Shown: in pieces, positions 44,619 to 54,718 of the stretch | Numbering within the stretch: position 1 is the first letter of the stretch | Layout of the letters: the number at the start of each line of letters is the position of its first letter | Assembly (NCBI RefSeq): GCF_013403955.1 | Contig: NZ_JABFDG010000004.1 | Coordinates: 186,001 to 250,000 of the forward strand | Length of the DNA stretch: 64,000 nucleotides | Direction of reading: 5' to 3' | Source: Winogradskyella vidalii | GTDB lineage: Bacteria; Bacteroidota; Bacteroidia; Flavobacteriales; Flavobacteriaceae | The notes under the pieces: model-generated | Database searches by the model: none | What the model saw: the letters and a program-made list of their open reading frames with translations, nothing else | Told to the model about the DNA's origin: nothing | Made by a program: the position numbers and the translations under genes

Positions 44619-45671
44619 ATGAGTGAAAAATTACCACAAAAACCCGACAATGAAGAGGTTGATTTAGGGCAATTGTTTAATGCTATTGGCAATTTATTTC
44701 AAAGATTTTTTAATTTTATAGGTCGGATTTTAAAGGGGCTTTTCTCTATTATTATCTATGCAATTAAGCCACTTGTGGTATACTTTAAATTTGTAGGCCC
44801 TATTTTATTAATTACTGCTGTTATTGGTTATATCTATGAAAAGAGTAAAGCACCTGTATATTATTCTGAAATGGTGGTAAAACCAAACTTCGATTCTAAA
44901 TACAAACTGGCTAGTAATATTGATTATTTTAATGCTTTGATAAGTTCAGAAAATGTTAAAGAACTATCAGAAATTTTTAATATTGACTCTACGGACGCTA
45001 AGGAATTAGTGAGTTTTAATTTTGAAGCTGGTCCAGAAACTCAAAATGACTTATTTATAGAATACGATGAGTATGTACAATCTGTAGATACTTCTTTGGT
45101 GGATGAGTTGAGCTATGTTGAATATATAAAAAATAGAGACTTAATGTCTGGAAGACTGTTTGCTATAGAAGCAAAATCAAGTAAAATAGATATTTTTCCG
45201 CACTTAGAAGAAGGGTTCAGAAAAACCTTTGAGAATGATTTTTCTAAGTACAAAAAAAGAGTTAGAGATACCGTAGCGCTTATGGAGCGTGATAACTTAA
45301 AAACTCAATTAGACCGATTAGATAGCATTCAAAAAACCTATTTAAAGGCGATTGAAAACGATTCTAAAAATCCAAATTTATCACTTGGATTAGGAAATGT
45401 ATTACCACTTCAAGAGGAGAAAACGGCTACTAAGGAATACGATTTATTTTTACGAGAAATCTACATAAGAAAAGATTTAAATGACCTAAACAGAACTGTA
45501 GCCGAAGAAAACACCTATTATGATGTGTTATCTAGTTTTGATAAATTAGGCAAAAGAGATAAAAGCTTTTCTTATCGTTATTCATTATTGTTTCCGTTTT
45601 TAGCACTAGTACTTTTCCTCTTAGTTTCTTTTGCTTACAAAGCATTTAATTACATCAAGAATTATGATTAA
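44619..45671 (+). CDS. Wzz-like polysaccharide chain-length determinant protein
   Basis: 350-residue inner-membrane protein with the two-helix Wzz topology: TM1 about 57-76, a periplasmic, mostly helical region (about 80-315), and TM2 about 324-345. An amphipathic N-terminus with repeated Phe/Ile precedes TM1. The tyrosine-kinase domain of Wzc is absent and no Walker motif is seen, so it is a Wzz-type regulator. It heads the polysaccharide locus, following the DUF6909 gene without a gap. The Pro-Gly-rich motif near TM2 of classical Wzz is not clear, so the assignment rests on topology and place. Confidence 0.7.
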   Translation: MSEKLPQKPDNEEVDLGQLFNAIGNLFQRFFNFIGRILKGLFSIIIYAIKPLVVYFKFVGPILLITAVIGYIYEKSKAPVYYSEMVVKPNFDSKYKLASNIDYFNALISSENVKELSEIFNIDSTDAKELVSFNFEAGPETQNDLFIEYDEYVQSVDTSLVDELSYVEYIKNRDLMSGRLFAIEAKSSKIDIFPHLEEGFRKTFENDFSKYKKRVRDTVALMERDNLKTQLDRLDSIQKTYLKAIENDSKNPNLSLGLGNVLPLQEEKTATKEYDLFLREIYIRKDLNDLNRTVAEENTYYDVLSSFDKLGKRDKSFSYRYSLLFPFLALVLFLLVSFAYKAFNYIKNYD

Positions 45672-45692
45672 GAAATAAATATCGTAACTTCT

Positions 45693-46238
45693 ATGATTAT
45701 AAAAGAAACAAAATTAAAAGGCTGTTTTATTATTGAGCCACAAGTTTTTAAAGATAAACGCGGCTATTTTGTAGAAAGCTACAATCAAGCTACCTTTAAT
45801 AACGCTTTAGGCATAGATATTAACTTTGTACAAGATAACGAATCTCAGTCTTCTAAAGGCGTTTTAAGAGGATTACATTATCAACGTGGTAAACACGCAC
45901 AGTCAAAGCTTGTAAGAGTTGTAAAAGGGCGTGTTTTAGATGTTGTTGTCGATTTAAGACCTGATTCCTCAACTTTTGGAGAACATGTCACAGTAGAACT
46001 TTCAGAAGCGAATAAAACACAGTTTTTTGTACCTAGAGGTTTTGCTCATGGGTTTATTGTGTTAGAAAACGATACTATTTTTAGTTATAAATGTGATAAC
46101 TATTATCATAAGGCATCAGAAGCAGGTATTATTTACAATGATGAAGATTTAGGGATTGATTGGCGACTATCAGATGAAGAATTGATTATTTCGGAGAAGG
46201 ATTTAGTGTTGCCAAACTTTAAAAATGCTAAATTATGA
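45693..46238 (+). CDS. rfbC: dTDP-4-dehydrorhamnose 3,5-epimerase
   Basis: Third step of dTDP-L-rhamnose synthesis, a cupin-fold epimerase. The opening KLKGCFIIEPQVFKDKRGYF and the active-site RGLHYQ (about 59-64) and FVPRGFAHGF block are characteristic. The 181-residue length is normal. The stop overlaps the start of rfbD by four bases. RfbA and RfbB, which make the substrate, are not in the window. Confidence 0.95.
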   Translation: MIIKETKLKGCFIIEPQVFKDKRGYFVESYNQATFNNALGIDINFVQDNESQSSKGVLRGLHYQRGKHAQSKLVRVVKGRVLDVVVDLRPDSSTFGEHVTVELSEANKTQFFVPRGFAHGFIVLENDTIFSYKCDNYYHKASEAGIIYNDEDLGIDWRLSDEELIISEKDLVLPNFKNAKL

Positions 46239-47092
46239 TTAATGTTCTTGTTACTGCAAAAGATGGACAGTTAGGGCAATGTTTTCAGGATATTGCTTTA
46301 AATTATCCAGAAATCAATTTTTTTTTTAAGTCGTCTTCGGAATTAGATATTACTAATAAAGCTACTGTAGACTCGGTATTTAATTCAGAAGTCCCTTTTG
46401 ATTATTGCATAAACGCAGCAGCTTATACAGCTGTAGATAAAGCAGAGGACAACATTGAGCTTGCTGATCAAGTAAATCATATTGGTGCACAAAATTTAGC
46501 TTTAGCATGTAAAAAACACCAGGTGATTTTAATTCATATTTCTACAGATTTTGTGTTTGATGGTAAATCGTCTAAAGCTTACTTAGAAAGTGACATCACT
46601 AATCCTTTAGGTGTTTATGGCAAAACTAAATTAAAAGGTGAACAAGCCATCTCTAAAACGCTAGAGCAACACTTTATAATTAGGACCTCTTGGTTATATT
46701 CTGAATTTGGGAATAATTTTTTAAAAACGATGTTACGATTAGCGAGTGAGCGTAATGAAATAGGGGTTGTTGGTGATCAAATTGGGAGCCCGACGTATGC
46801 AAAAGATTTAGCTGAGGCTGTATTGCAAATAATAGAAGCTAAAAGTAGCGCTTACGGCATTTATCATTATAGTAATGATGGTGAAATAAGTTGGTACGAT
46901 TTTGCTAAAGAAATTTTTAGATTAAGCGGCAGTTCTATAAAACTCAATAAAATAGAAACAACAGATTATCCAACACCAGCTGAGCGCCCTCAGTTTAGTG
47001 TTTTAAATACCACAAAAATAAGTCCGCTTTTAGCTATTAAAATTCCGAACTGGAAAGCTAGTTTGGCTATGGCTTACTCAAAACTAGAGTAA
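46235..47092 (+). CDS. rfbD: dTDP-4-dehydrorhamnose reductase
   Basis: NAD(P)H-dependent last step of dTDP-L-rhamnose synthesis. An extended short-chain dehydrogenase with the GQLGQCF nucleotide loop at the N-terminus (about 10-16), the catalytic YGKTK (YxxxK) at about residues 128-132, and the STDFVFDGK segment. The 285-residue length fits RfbD. It overlaps rfbC by four bases. Confidence 0.95.
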   Translation: MINVLVTAKDGQLGQCFQDIALNYPEINFFFKSSSELDITNKATVDSVFNSEVPFDYCINAAAYTAVDKAEDNIELADQVNHIGAQNLALACKKHQVILIHISTDFVFDGKSSKAYLESDITNPLGVYGKTKLKGEQAISKTLEQHFIIRTSWLYSEFGNNFLKTMLRLASERNEIGVVGDQIGSPTYAKDLAEAVLQIIEAKSSAYGIYHYSNDGEISWYDFAKEIFRLSGSSIKLNKIETTDYPTPAERPQFSVLNTTKISPLLAIKIPNWKASLAMAYSKLE

Positions 47093-47154
47093 TCTTTTTA
47101 TTAAATAATTGAAATAGTGAGTCAAAATTATAACTAAGAAATCTAATATTATAT

Positions 47155-48627
47155 ATGCTATTTAACTCTCTTGATTTTGCTATCTTTTTTCCGATAGTTT
47201 TTGTCCTTTATTGGCTTGTATCAAGAAATCTAACTCTAAGAAACGTATTAATACTTGTGGCGAGTTATACCTTTTATGGTTGGTGGGATTGGCGTTTTTT
47301 GTTTTTAATAGCCGTAAGTACTTTGGTCGATTTTTATGTCGGCAAACAAATGTATAAAACTGAAGAAAAGCGCAAACGAAAACAGCTTTTACTTGTCAGT
47401 TTGTTGGTCAATTTAGGGTTTCTAGTATATTTTAAATACACTAATTTCTTTATAGAATCGTTTGTAGACTCTTTCCGTTTATTTGGTAATGAATTAGAAG
47501 TGTCTACATTAAATATCATTCTCCCTGTAGGTATTAGTTTTTACACCTTTCAGACCTTAAGTTATACGATTGATATCTATCGAAAACAATTAAAACCAAC
47601 ACATGATGTTATAGCATTCAGTGCCTTTGTATCGTTTTTCCCCCAGTTGGTCGCTGGCCCAATTGAAAGAGCATCGCACCTTTTACCTCAATTTTATAAA
47701 ACCTATATATTTAATTATAAACTGGTAAAGTCTGGTCTATTATTAATGGCTTTTGGTTTGTTTAAAAAGATGGTCATAGCAGATCGGGCGGCACTTTACG
47801 TTAATCAGGTTTATAATAACGTTGATGATTATGGAGGCGTTGGTTATATTTATGCCACTGTACTCTTTGCATTTCAAATTTATTGTGATTTTTCAGGCTA
47901 TTCAGATATTGCTATAGGATTGGGACGCACCATGGGTTTTGATTTAATGAAAAATTTTGACAGTCCTTACATCTCAAAATCACTTACTGAATTCTGGAGG
48001 CGTTGGCACATTTCACTATCAACTTGGTTTAGAGATTATTTATATATTCCTTTAGGGGGAAATAAAAAAGGAAAGATTAGAACCTATGCTAACATTTTTA
48101 TTGTTTTTGTAGTTAGTGGTTTGTGGCATGGTGCGGCAATGACATTTCTTATTTGGGGCGCTATCCATGGTATTATATTAATGATTGAAAAAGGAACTTT
48201 TACGATAAGAAAAAAACTGTTTAATAAGCTAGGTCTACAAAAAAGCAACCTTTCAAACCACCTTTTCTTTGGCTTCATTATTTTTACTATTGTATGTTTT
48301 GCTTGGGTATTTTTTAGAGCGAACTCTTTAAGCGATTCATTTCAAATAATTAATGGTTTTTTTAATGGTGTAAATCTGGGAGACGTATTCAATAAAAACA
48401 CCTATTTAATTGGCTTTAAACCCAACGAATTTAAGATTATAACAATCGCTATTTTATTATTATTTATGTTTGAATACCTCCATAGAACATACAATGTAAT
48501 AAAATTTTTAAATAACCAAGCCACAATATTTAGATGGTCATTTTATTTAAGTATTGTGTTGACAATCATAGTTTTTGGTATCTATGGTGATCGTAATATT
48601 CAGGAATTTATTTATTTTCAATTTTAG
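47155..48627 (+). CDS. MBOAT family O-acyltransferase (AlgI-like)
   Basis: 490-residue multi-pass membrane protein with about 11 helices, like AlgI and PatA/DltB. The SLTEFWRRWHISLSTWFRDY core (about 278-297), the PLGGNKKG loop, and GLWHGAAMTFLIWGAIHG with the catalytic His (about 322-340) mark the MBOAT family. It transfers an acyl group, usually acetyl, to a surface polysaccharide across the membrane. It is paired nine bases downstream with an SGNH-like exported protein, as in alginate and peptidoglycan O-acetylation systems. Confidence 0.92.
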   Translation: MLFNSLDFAIFFPIVFVLYWLVSRNLTLRNVLILVASYTFYGWWDWRFLFLIAVSTLVDFYVGKQMYKTEEKRKRKQLLLVSLLVNLGFLVYFKYTNFFIESFVDSFRLFGNELEVSTLNIILPVGISFYTFQTLSYTIDIYRKQLKPTHDVIAFSAFVSFFPQLVAGPIERASHLLPQFYKTYIFNYKLVKSGLLLMAFGLFKKMVIADRAALYVNQVYNNVDDYGGVGYIYATVLFAFQIYCDFSGYSDIAIGLGRTMGFDLMKNFDSPYISKSLTEFWRRWHISLSTWFRDYLYIPLGGNKKGKIRTYANIFIVFVVSGLWHGAAMTFLIWGAIHGIILMIEKGTFTIRKKLFNKLGLQKSNLSNHLFFGFIIFTIVCFAWVFFRANSLSDSFQIINGFFNGVNLGDVFNKNTYLIGFKPNEFKIITIAILLLFMFEYLHRTYNVIKFLNNQATIFRWSFYLSIVLTIIVFGIYGDRNIQEFIYFQF

Positions 48628-48636
48628 AAAGTTAAC

Positions 48637-50100
48637 ATGAAAAAATTAGTCCTAAAACTTTTAGTATTCGTTGCAATTTTAGCTTCTTTATTGGTGTATT
48701 TCGATTCTTTTTTTATTGAAAATGATAACTCTTCCGTTAGTTCTTATAGAACAGTTTATGAAGAAGAAAAAGAGTCTGTTAGTTTAGTTTTTTTAGGAAA
48801 CTCTCACCAAGGTAAAGGGTTAGATACTAATATTATAAATGCTAAATGCGAAACAAACTCAATTAAAATTAATGGAGGAGGTATAAATATTGCTCAGATT
48901 TACTATAATTTATTAGAAACGTTAAAATATCAATCCCCTCAAATTGTTGCTATTGAAACTTGGGCACTTATTGATAAAGGGGTTAGATATAATAAGATAA
49001 TAGATTCAAGTGGAAACTTAATGGCTTCGCCATATAAAATGGAATACAATAAGCGATTTGGTAAAGCTAAATATAAAGAAATAGCAAGTATCTATCCTAA
49101 AAGTAAATTGTTTCATATGTTCAATGCTTTTAGATTCCATGAAAATTGGCAGGATACTGAGAAATGGTCTAAATCCCTATATTCAAAATTTACTTATTCG
49201 GCTAGTGAGCGTAGTCTTGATAAAAAAATAAATTGGCATTTATCTTTTGATAGAGTTAAGAAATATAATGAAAAAACCTTCAGCACTGAGGGTATGGAAT
49301 TAACAGCGTATGAAGAGAAATATATAAATAAGATTATTGATTTATCAAATAGTAATGGTTTCAAAATACTCTTTTATAGTGTTCCTGTATACCGACCATT
49401 TTATAATAAAACAAAAGAAGGGTTTGATGTAGTGCACAAAGAAATTAAACGTATTTCTAAAAATCATAAGAACGTTGATTTTTTTGATTTAAATAGTTTA
49501 ACAACAGGGTTTGATTACACATGCATGATGAATGAAAAAGTATCAGACAATCAACATGTTAATTATAAAGGTCAAATTAAAACAAGTGCTTTGTTAGCTA
49601 ACTATTTGAATAATAATTATTCTTTAGAACTTAAAGGGGTTTTTCAAAATAACTTTCTTAACACACCAGAAAACTTAATTTATAACACAGATAAAGTTAA
49701 ACAAGAAGAGGATTTTATTGGTTCTGTAAATAAAATAAATGGACAATTTTATAATGATATAAAAGGTGATAAAGTTATTACTATACCAAAGCATATAATG
49801 ACAATAAATCTTGAAGGATGGATGCATAAAAATGATATCTCAAGCTCAATAGGAGATAAGATTGTTGCATTTAAGAAAAATAATAATTTTGTTTATGTTG
49901 TGAGAGAAGATCAGTTAAGGGAGAGGAAAGCGCCTATGTTGGTGAAAAAATATGGGGAAGATTTTGAAAATGGAGGATATGAATTAAAGCTTTCTAAAAA
50001 GCTATTAGAGACAGGTAGTTATTCGATTTTTCATATTATTAGAGATAAGAATAAAAAATATCACATGAAGAACACATACAAACGTATCATAATTGAATAA
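48637..50100 (+). CDS. SGNH-like exported partner of the MBOAT acyltransferase
   Basis: 487-residue protein with an N-terminal membrane anchor (residues 5-22). The FLGNSH motif carries Ser56 and DNQH (D304, H307) supplies the Asp-x-x-His of an SGNH hydrolase-type triad, in a position similar to AlgX/AlgJ-type acetyltransferases. Many Tyr/Lys/Asn residues and little else is recognisable. The C-terminal about 150 residues form a separate beta-type region. Pairing with the MBOAT gene suggests the periplasmic half of an O-acylation system (inferred from order). Confidence 0.7.
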   Translation: MKKLVLKLLVFVAILASLLVYFDSFFIENDNSSVSSYRTVYEEEKESVSLVFLGNSHQGKGLDTNIINAKCETNSIKINGGGINIAQIYYNLLETLKYQSPQIVAIETWALIDKGVRYNKIIDSSGNLMASPYKMEYNKRFGKAKYKEIASIYPKSKLFHMFNAFRFHENWQDTEKWSKSLYSKFTYSASERSLDKKINWHLSFDRVKKYNEKTFSTEGMELTAYEEKYINKIIDLSNSNGFKILFYSVPVYRPFYNKTKEGFDVVHKEIKRISKNHKNVDFFDLNSLTTGFDYTCMMNEKVSDNQHVNYKGQIKTSALLANYLNNNYSLELKGVFQNNFLNTPENLIYNTDKVKQEEDFIGSVNKINGQFYNDIKGDKVITIPKHIMTINLEGWMHKNDISSSIGDKIVAFKKNNNFVYVVREDQLRERKAPMLVKKYGEDFENGGYELKLSKKLLETGSYSIFHIIRDKNKKYHMKNTYKRIIIE

Positions 50101-50176
50101 TTTATATTAAAATACAAATAGTCCCATTTCTAAAACATCTAACTGTAATGACACTTCCCTAACTCAAATAAAAGAT

Positions 50177-50184
50177 TACTTTTG
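50177..50184 (+). promoter_or_regulatory. Putative internal promoter -7 element (TACTTTTG) before wzx
   Basis: Exact TAnnTTTG in the 213-base gap between the SGNH-like and flippase genes, giving a leader of about 120 bases. No upstream TTG was seen. Confidence 0.4.
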
Positions 50185-50313
50185 CCGTTTATAAGTATGG
50201 TTTTTATTAATAGTGTACTTAGCCGATGAAGATGAATCTTAATTCTATGAGTGACTATTTATAAATCATTAATTACTTCTTTGTAAGTATCTTAAAAATA
50301 TGTCTTTCTGAAT

Positions 50314-51612
50314 ATGAATGCCCTTGTTACAAAATTTTTGAAGTCTGACCTGATGGGCAGAAGCTTAAAGGTGCTGTTCATAAAAATTGCAGGCGTATTA
50401 TTATTATTTTTACTATCTCTTTTTTTAACCAACTTTTATTCGCCAAGTGTAGTTGGTCAGTATGATTTTGTTCGTACCGTATTAATGATCATTGGAGGGC
50501 TTTCTATAGTAGGTACTAACCAATCTATAATTTATTATTCGGGTTTTTTTAAGTCTCAAAACAAGTTAGGGTCGCTTAAGAAAGTTTATTTTAAAATGTT
50601 AGCTTTAATTGTTCTGACTTCTTGTGTTTTATTACTCATAAATCTTTTGATCCCTAATAAAATAATAACCAATTTATTTAATAAGGAGGAAGCTTCATAT
50701 CTCATAGATAAAGTGCTGTATGCTATTTCTTTATATGCTATTACCTTTTTAAATATTGATATGCTAAGAGCGATGGGGAAGACTATTTTGTCGGAGTTGT
50801 TTAGAAATATTTTTAGGTATACACCATTTTTTATTCTGGCAATTTATTTATCATATACCTCTAATGAGAGATATATCATTGATGCTTACCTGTTGAGTTT
50901 TTTAGGTTTGGCTATAGCATCATTCTTAATTATTTATTTAAATATATCAAAAGTAGAATTTCAAACTGATATTTCAGAGTTATCGTATAAACACATTTTT
51001 CTAAAATCTTATCCTATGGCGATAAGTGCACTGTCTTATTTTTTAATGCAAAGTGTAGATATTTTACTCCTAACAAAATACGGTACTTTTGAACAAGTGG
51101 CATATTATGCTGTAGCTGTTAAATTAGCAACGATAACTTCTCTGGCACTTTTATCTGTAAATGTTATCATAGCACCAAAAATTGCGGAAATGTATGCTAA
51201 CGGTAATAATAATGGGTTAAAAACCTTACTTAGAAATAGTAATCGGCTTATTTTAACTTTAAGTTTCCCCGCAATAGCCTTTATAGCCTTTTTTTCAGAA
51301 TGGATTCTTAATTTATTTGGGGATGAATATGTCGTTGCCCAAATTCCGCTTTTAATTATTTTATTTGGTCAGTTTTTTAATTCATTATGTGGCCCTGTTG
51401 GTATTTATATGAACATGACTGGAAAACAAAATAAGTTACAAAGAATGCTTATTTTTGGATTATTAGTTAATGTCGTCTTAAACGTCATTTTTATTCCTAA
51501 ATATGGTATGATTGGAGCTGCATCTTCAACTGCATTTAGTATAATTTTATGGAAGTCCATGGCGGCGATTATAACGTATAAACAAGATAGCGTAAAGACT
51601 TTTATATCTTAA
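50314..51612 (+). CDS. Polysaccharide repeat-unit flippase (Wzx-like, oligosaccharide flippase family)
   Basis: 432-residue MATE-like membrane protein with about 12 hydrophobic helices, transporting undecaprenyl-linked repeat units across the inner membrane. The opening ends FYSPSVVGQYDFVRT and the late GAASSTAFSIILWK segment are typical for Wzx/flippases of polysaccharide loci. It starts a closely spaced block with the following genes. A named symbol is avoided because these proteins vary greatly. Confidence 0.87.
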   Translation: MNALVTKFLKSDLMGRSLKVLFIKIAGVLLLFLLSLFLTNFYSPSVVGQYDFVRTVLMIIGGLSIVGTNQSIIYYSGFFKSQNKLGSLKKVYFKMLALIVLTSCVLLLINLLIPNKIITNLFNKEEASYLIDKVLYAISLYAITFLNIDMLRAMGKTILSELFRNIFRYTPFFILAIYLSYTSNERYIIDAYLLSFLGLAIASFLIIYLNISKVEFQTDISELSYKHIFLKSYPMAISALSYFLMQSVDILLLTKYGTFEQVAYYAVAVKLATITSLALLSVNVIIAPKIAEMYANGNNNGLKTLLRNSNRLILTLSFPAIAFIAFFSEWILNLFGDEYVVAQIPLLIILFGQFFNSLCGPVGIYMNMTGKQNKLQRMLIFGLLVNVVLNVIFIPKYGMIGAASSTAFSIILWKSMAAIITYKQDSVKTFIS

Positions 51613-51626
51613 ATTAAAACGAACGA

Positions 51627-52535
51627 ATGAGCCTACCTAATTTTATAGTTTCTGGTTTTCCAAAATGTGGTTCTACAGCGCTGCATTATTATTTAGATGA
51701 GCACCCTGAAATATTTATGCCTAAGCAAAAAGAATTGCATTTTTTTACAAACCATATTTTAGGGAAACAAAATCAAGGACCAGGTGATAAAGAGATAAAA
51801 AAAACACAAATAAAAACATTAGAAGCTTATAAAAACTGTTATCATAATGTAAAAGATGAAATTGCTATAGGAGATGCTTCGCCGTCATATATGAATTATC
51901 CTTCTGAGTTTCAAAACATAAAAAAAGCGTTAAATAATCCAAAAGTTATTATTTTATTACGAGACCCAATTAAGAGAGCGCATTCTAACTATTTACATTT
52001 AGTAAGAGCTCACAGAGAGACACTAAGTTTTTATGAGGGCTTAATGGAAGAAAATAAACGGAAAGAATTTAGTTATTCTGATTTCTGGTATTATACCTTT
52101 AATTCATTGTATTTCGAGAAGATAAAAGCAGCTCAAGCTGTTTTTGATGAGGTATTGATTATTACTCAAGAAGAACTTTCTCGTCATACAGAATCTACAA
52201 TAAAAAAAGTATTTCAATTTTTAGGAGTCGATACTAATTTTGAACCCTCTAATTTAGATAAGCGATACAACCCAGGAGGTTCTTATAAAAGTAACTTTAT
52301 TACTAAAATGATATTTAAAGATAATAGTCTTAAAACAGCTTTTAAAAAACGTTTTCCAATTCCAGTATGGGCTAAACATCTTAAACAAAATATAATTAAG
52401 GGTTATAAGGTAGAAACGGCTGAAATTAGCGTTGAAACGGAGGCGTATCTAGTAGCAGCTTTTAAAGATGATGTAAATAAATTAAAAACACTAAATGTTG
52501 ATGTTTCTACATGGAATCCTAAATATTTTGAATAA
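51627..52535 (+). CDS. Sulfotransferase domain-containing protein
   Basis: 302-residue PAPS-dependent sulfotransferase. The 5'-phosphosulfate loop SGFPKCGST is at residues 9-17, the 3'-phosphate-binding VIILLRDPIKRAHSNYLH at about 107-124, and the GDASPSYM segment lies between. The architecture matches Sulfotransfer_1/3 of carbohydrate-modifying enzymes. Being inside the polysaccharide locus, it probably sulfates the polymer or a repeat-unit precursor. PAPS-forming genes are not in the window. Confidence 0.9.
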   Translation: MSLPNFIVSGFPKCGSTALHYYLDEHPEIFMPKQKELHFFTNHILGKQNQGPGDKEIKKTQIKTLEAYKNCYHNVKDEIAIGDASPSYMNYPSEFQNIKKALNNPKVIILLRDPIKRAHSNYLHLVRAHRETLSFYEGLMEENKRKEFSYSDFWYYTFNSLYFEKIKAAQAVFDEVLIITQEELSRHTESTIKKVFQFLGVDTNFEPSNLDKRYNPGGSYKSNFITKMIFKDNSLKTAFKKRFPIPVWAKHLKQNIIKGYKVETAEISVETEAYLVAAFKDDVNKLKTLNVDVSTWNPKYFE

Positions 52536-52541
52536 CCAATA

Positions 52542-53924
52542 ATGAAAATTACAAAGGATTTAAAAAGCATATCATTACTGCTGTTTCTATTAGGAATATT
52601 CTTTATACCCTTTAATTCATTTGAAGGGTTTGGTATATTGGGTGAGTACAGTAGAGATTCGTGTGTGCTCTTTTTTTTATTGGCTTCTGTGTTTATATTT
52701 TTTACAGGTAAAATAAGTATACCTTATAAAAATACAATTTTTCAACTATTAATACTGCTTCTGCTTTGGTTTGCTCTTTCCGCAGTGTTTAATAGCTATG
52801 ATATTACTCAGTATTATTTTAAGCACACCACAGGTATTTCTCGTTTTATTCGACAATATTTTTCAATATTCATATCTGCTATCATTTTATTTCTTACGTT
52901 CTATAATATTATTGGGAAATATGATTTGAAAGACATTTTTTTTAAGATAAGAAAAGTGTTTTTATACTCTCTAATTGTTGTAGTTGTTTATGGTACTATT
53001 GAGCTATTGATTATTAAGTTTAAAATGGATGGGCTAAGACCCACATTATATCTTTTTGATTATTTTCCATTTACATCTGTTAAAATTGATCGTTGGACCT
53101 TTAGAATTTCTTCAGTTACTTTTGAACCTCCTGCTTTAGCAACATACTTGTTGAGTATTGCAGGCTGGATGTTTAGCTATATTCTAACCGAAAAAAGTTA
53201 TAAACGTTTTATACCAGGATTATTGGTGGTACTTTTTTCTTTTCTGTCAGAATCAAGAGCGGTGTTCTTTATTATTATTGTTCAAGCTTTTATATTTGTG
53301 CTCTATTTAATTAAAGACCGAAAATTTAATAAATTGTTTGTAAAAATAGCGCTTATAGCTGTATTTACAGGTTCTGCAGTTCTCGTTTTTTTTATGAAAA
53401 CGACAGTAGATTATATTTATGATGAGCTCACCTCTTTTAAGATTGATGACGGTGTGCACTCTACATCAAACAAAACCCGATTTGGAATACAAACCGCCAT
53501 GTTCGAGGTTTTTAAAGAAAACCCTATTGTTGGTACAGGCTATGGTTTACAGGCTTTTGAATCTAAAGATAAATACCCAGAATGGGCTACTGTAGATAAT
53601 TGGGAGTTTAGACTTAAACACTTAAATGAAGATCACCCACCATTCCCTCCAGGATTTAATTTATATCTTAGGATATTGGCAGAAACGGGAATAATAGGTT
53701 TTGCTATTTTATTGTTATTTCTTATGAGTATTTTACTTTGGTGTTATAACAAAACGTTTAAGATAAAAAATGAATTCAACATTATAGCACTGGTTATAAC
53801 AATTTCAATGGTAGGTTTTGTTTTTAATTGGTTAAAAGCAGATACATTTAGAATATACGGTTTTTGGTTATGTCTTGCCTTTATAATGGTAATAAAAAAA
53901 CAAAATAAACAATTAAATGAGTAA
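52542..53924 (+). CDS. O-antigen ligase/polymerase family protein (Wzy-like), copy 1
   Basis: 460-residue membrane protein with about 10-12 helices and a large periplasmic loop (about 280-380) containing VGTGYGLQAFE and a Pro-rich HPPFPPGFNLYLRILAETG stretch. This is the Wzy_C/WaaL plan. It may polymerise the repeat units or ligate the chain; the two roles cannot be told apart from sequence. It overlaps the next GT2 by eight bases. A second family member lies at 54719. Confidence 0.82.
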   Translation: MKITKDLKSISLLLFLLGIFFIPFNSFEGFGILGEYSRDSCVLFFLLASVFIFFTGKISIPYKNTIFQLLILLLLWFALSAVFNSYDITQYYFKHTTGISRFIRQYFSIFISAIILFLTFYNIIGKYDLKDIFFKIRKVFLYSLIVVVVYGTIELLIIKFKMDGLRPTLYLFDYFPFTSVKIDRWTFRISSVTFEPPALATYLLSIAGWMFSYILTEKSYKRFIPGLLVVLFSFLSESRAVFFIIIVQAFIFVLYLIKDRKFNKLFVKIALIAVFTGSAVLVFFMKTTVDYIYDELTSFKIDDGVHSTSNKTRFGIQTAMFEVFKENPIVGTGYGLQAFESKDKYPEWATVDNWEFRLKHLNEDHPPFPPGFNLYLRILAETGIIGFAILLLFLMSILLWCYNKTFKIKNEFNIIALVITISMVGFVFNWLKADTFRIYGFWLCLAFIMVIKKQNKQLNE

Positions 53925-54717
53925 TCAAAGTAGACTTGTTCTTGTAATGGCGCATTACAATAACCCTAAAGGGTTAGAGAAGTCATTAGCATCAATAGAT
54001 GAACAAATTGATATTGATATCCTTGTAATCGATGATGGAAGTGAACATAAACCTAATGAGCAAAAATTAAATGAAATTTATACTTCAGGTGCTATTTATT
54101 TTAAATATCTGGAGGAGAATAAAGGTGTAGGTGTTGCTGCAAACCTTGGATTAGAAGTGGCATTACATAAAAATTATGAACTCATTGGTCGTTTTGATTG
54201 TGGAGATATATTTATGAAAGATAAATGCTCTAAACAAATCAATTATTTAGATCAAAACAAATCCGTGAAACTATTAGGAACATGGGCAAATGTAATTGAT
54301 GAAGACAGTGAGTTTTTACATGAATTAGAACTACCTTCAGATTATGAAACAATAAAGAAAAAAATGTATTTAAATAGTATGTTTTTAAACCCTTCAGTAA
54401 TTTTTTATTCGGAAATTTTAGAAAAAGTTGGTAACTACCCAATAAAATACCGAAGAGCATCTCAAGATTATGCTTTCTTTTTTAAGGCAATAAAACATTA
54501 TAAAGTAGAAAACTATCCAGAAATTTTAATGTATTATGTGTCAGATCCTAATTCTATTTCAACACAGAAAAGAAGACTTCAGGTGTTTAATAGGATTCGT
54601 GTTATTCTAGATAATTTTTATTTTGGTTTTTATCCAATTTATGGGCTACTTAGAAATATTCCGTTGCTATTTGTATCTCGAAAATTCACAACAGCATTGA
54701 AGAAAAAATTAAGTTAG
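53917..54717 (+). CDS. Glycosyltransferase family 2
   Basis: 266-residue GT-A inverting glycosyltransferase. Opening LVLVMAHYNNPKGLEKSLASI, then a VIDDGSEH nucleotide site and the FDCGD acidic motif at about 93-97 in place of a plain DxD. The catalytic domain is followed by a basic C-terminal segment that may touch the membrane. Donor and acceptor are unknown. It sits between two polymerase-like genes and overlaps the first. Confidence 0.88.
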   Translation: MSNQSRLVLVMAHYNNPKGLEKSLASIDEQIDIDILVIDDGSEHKPNEQKLNEIYTSGAIYFKYLEENKGVGVAANLGLEVALHKNYELIGRFDCGDIFMKDKCSKQINYLDQNKSVKLLGTWANVIDEDSEFLHELELPSDYETIKKKMYLNSMFLNPSVIFYSEILEKVGNYPIKYRRASQDYAFFFKAIKHYKVENYPEILMYYVSDPNSISTQKRRLQVFNRIRVILDNFYFGFYPIYGLLRNIPLLFVSRKFTTALKKKLS

Positions 54718-54718
54718 G

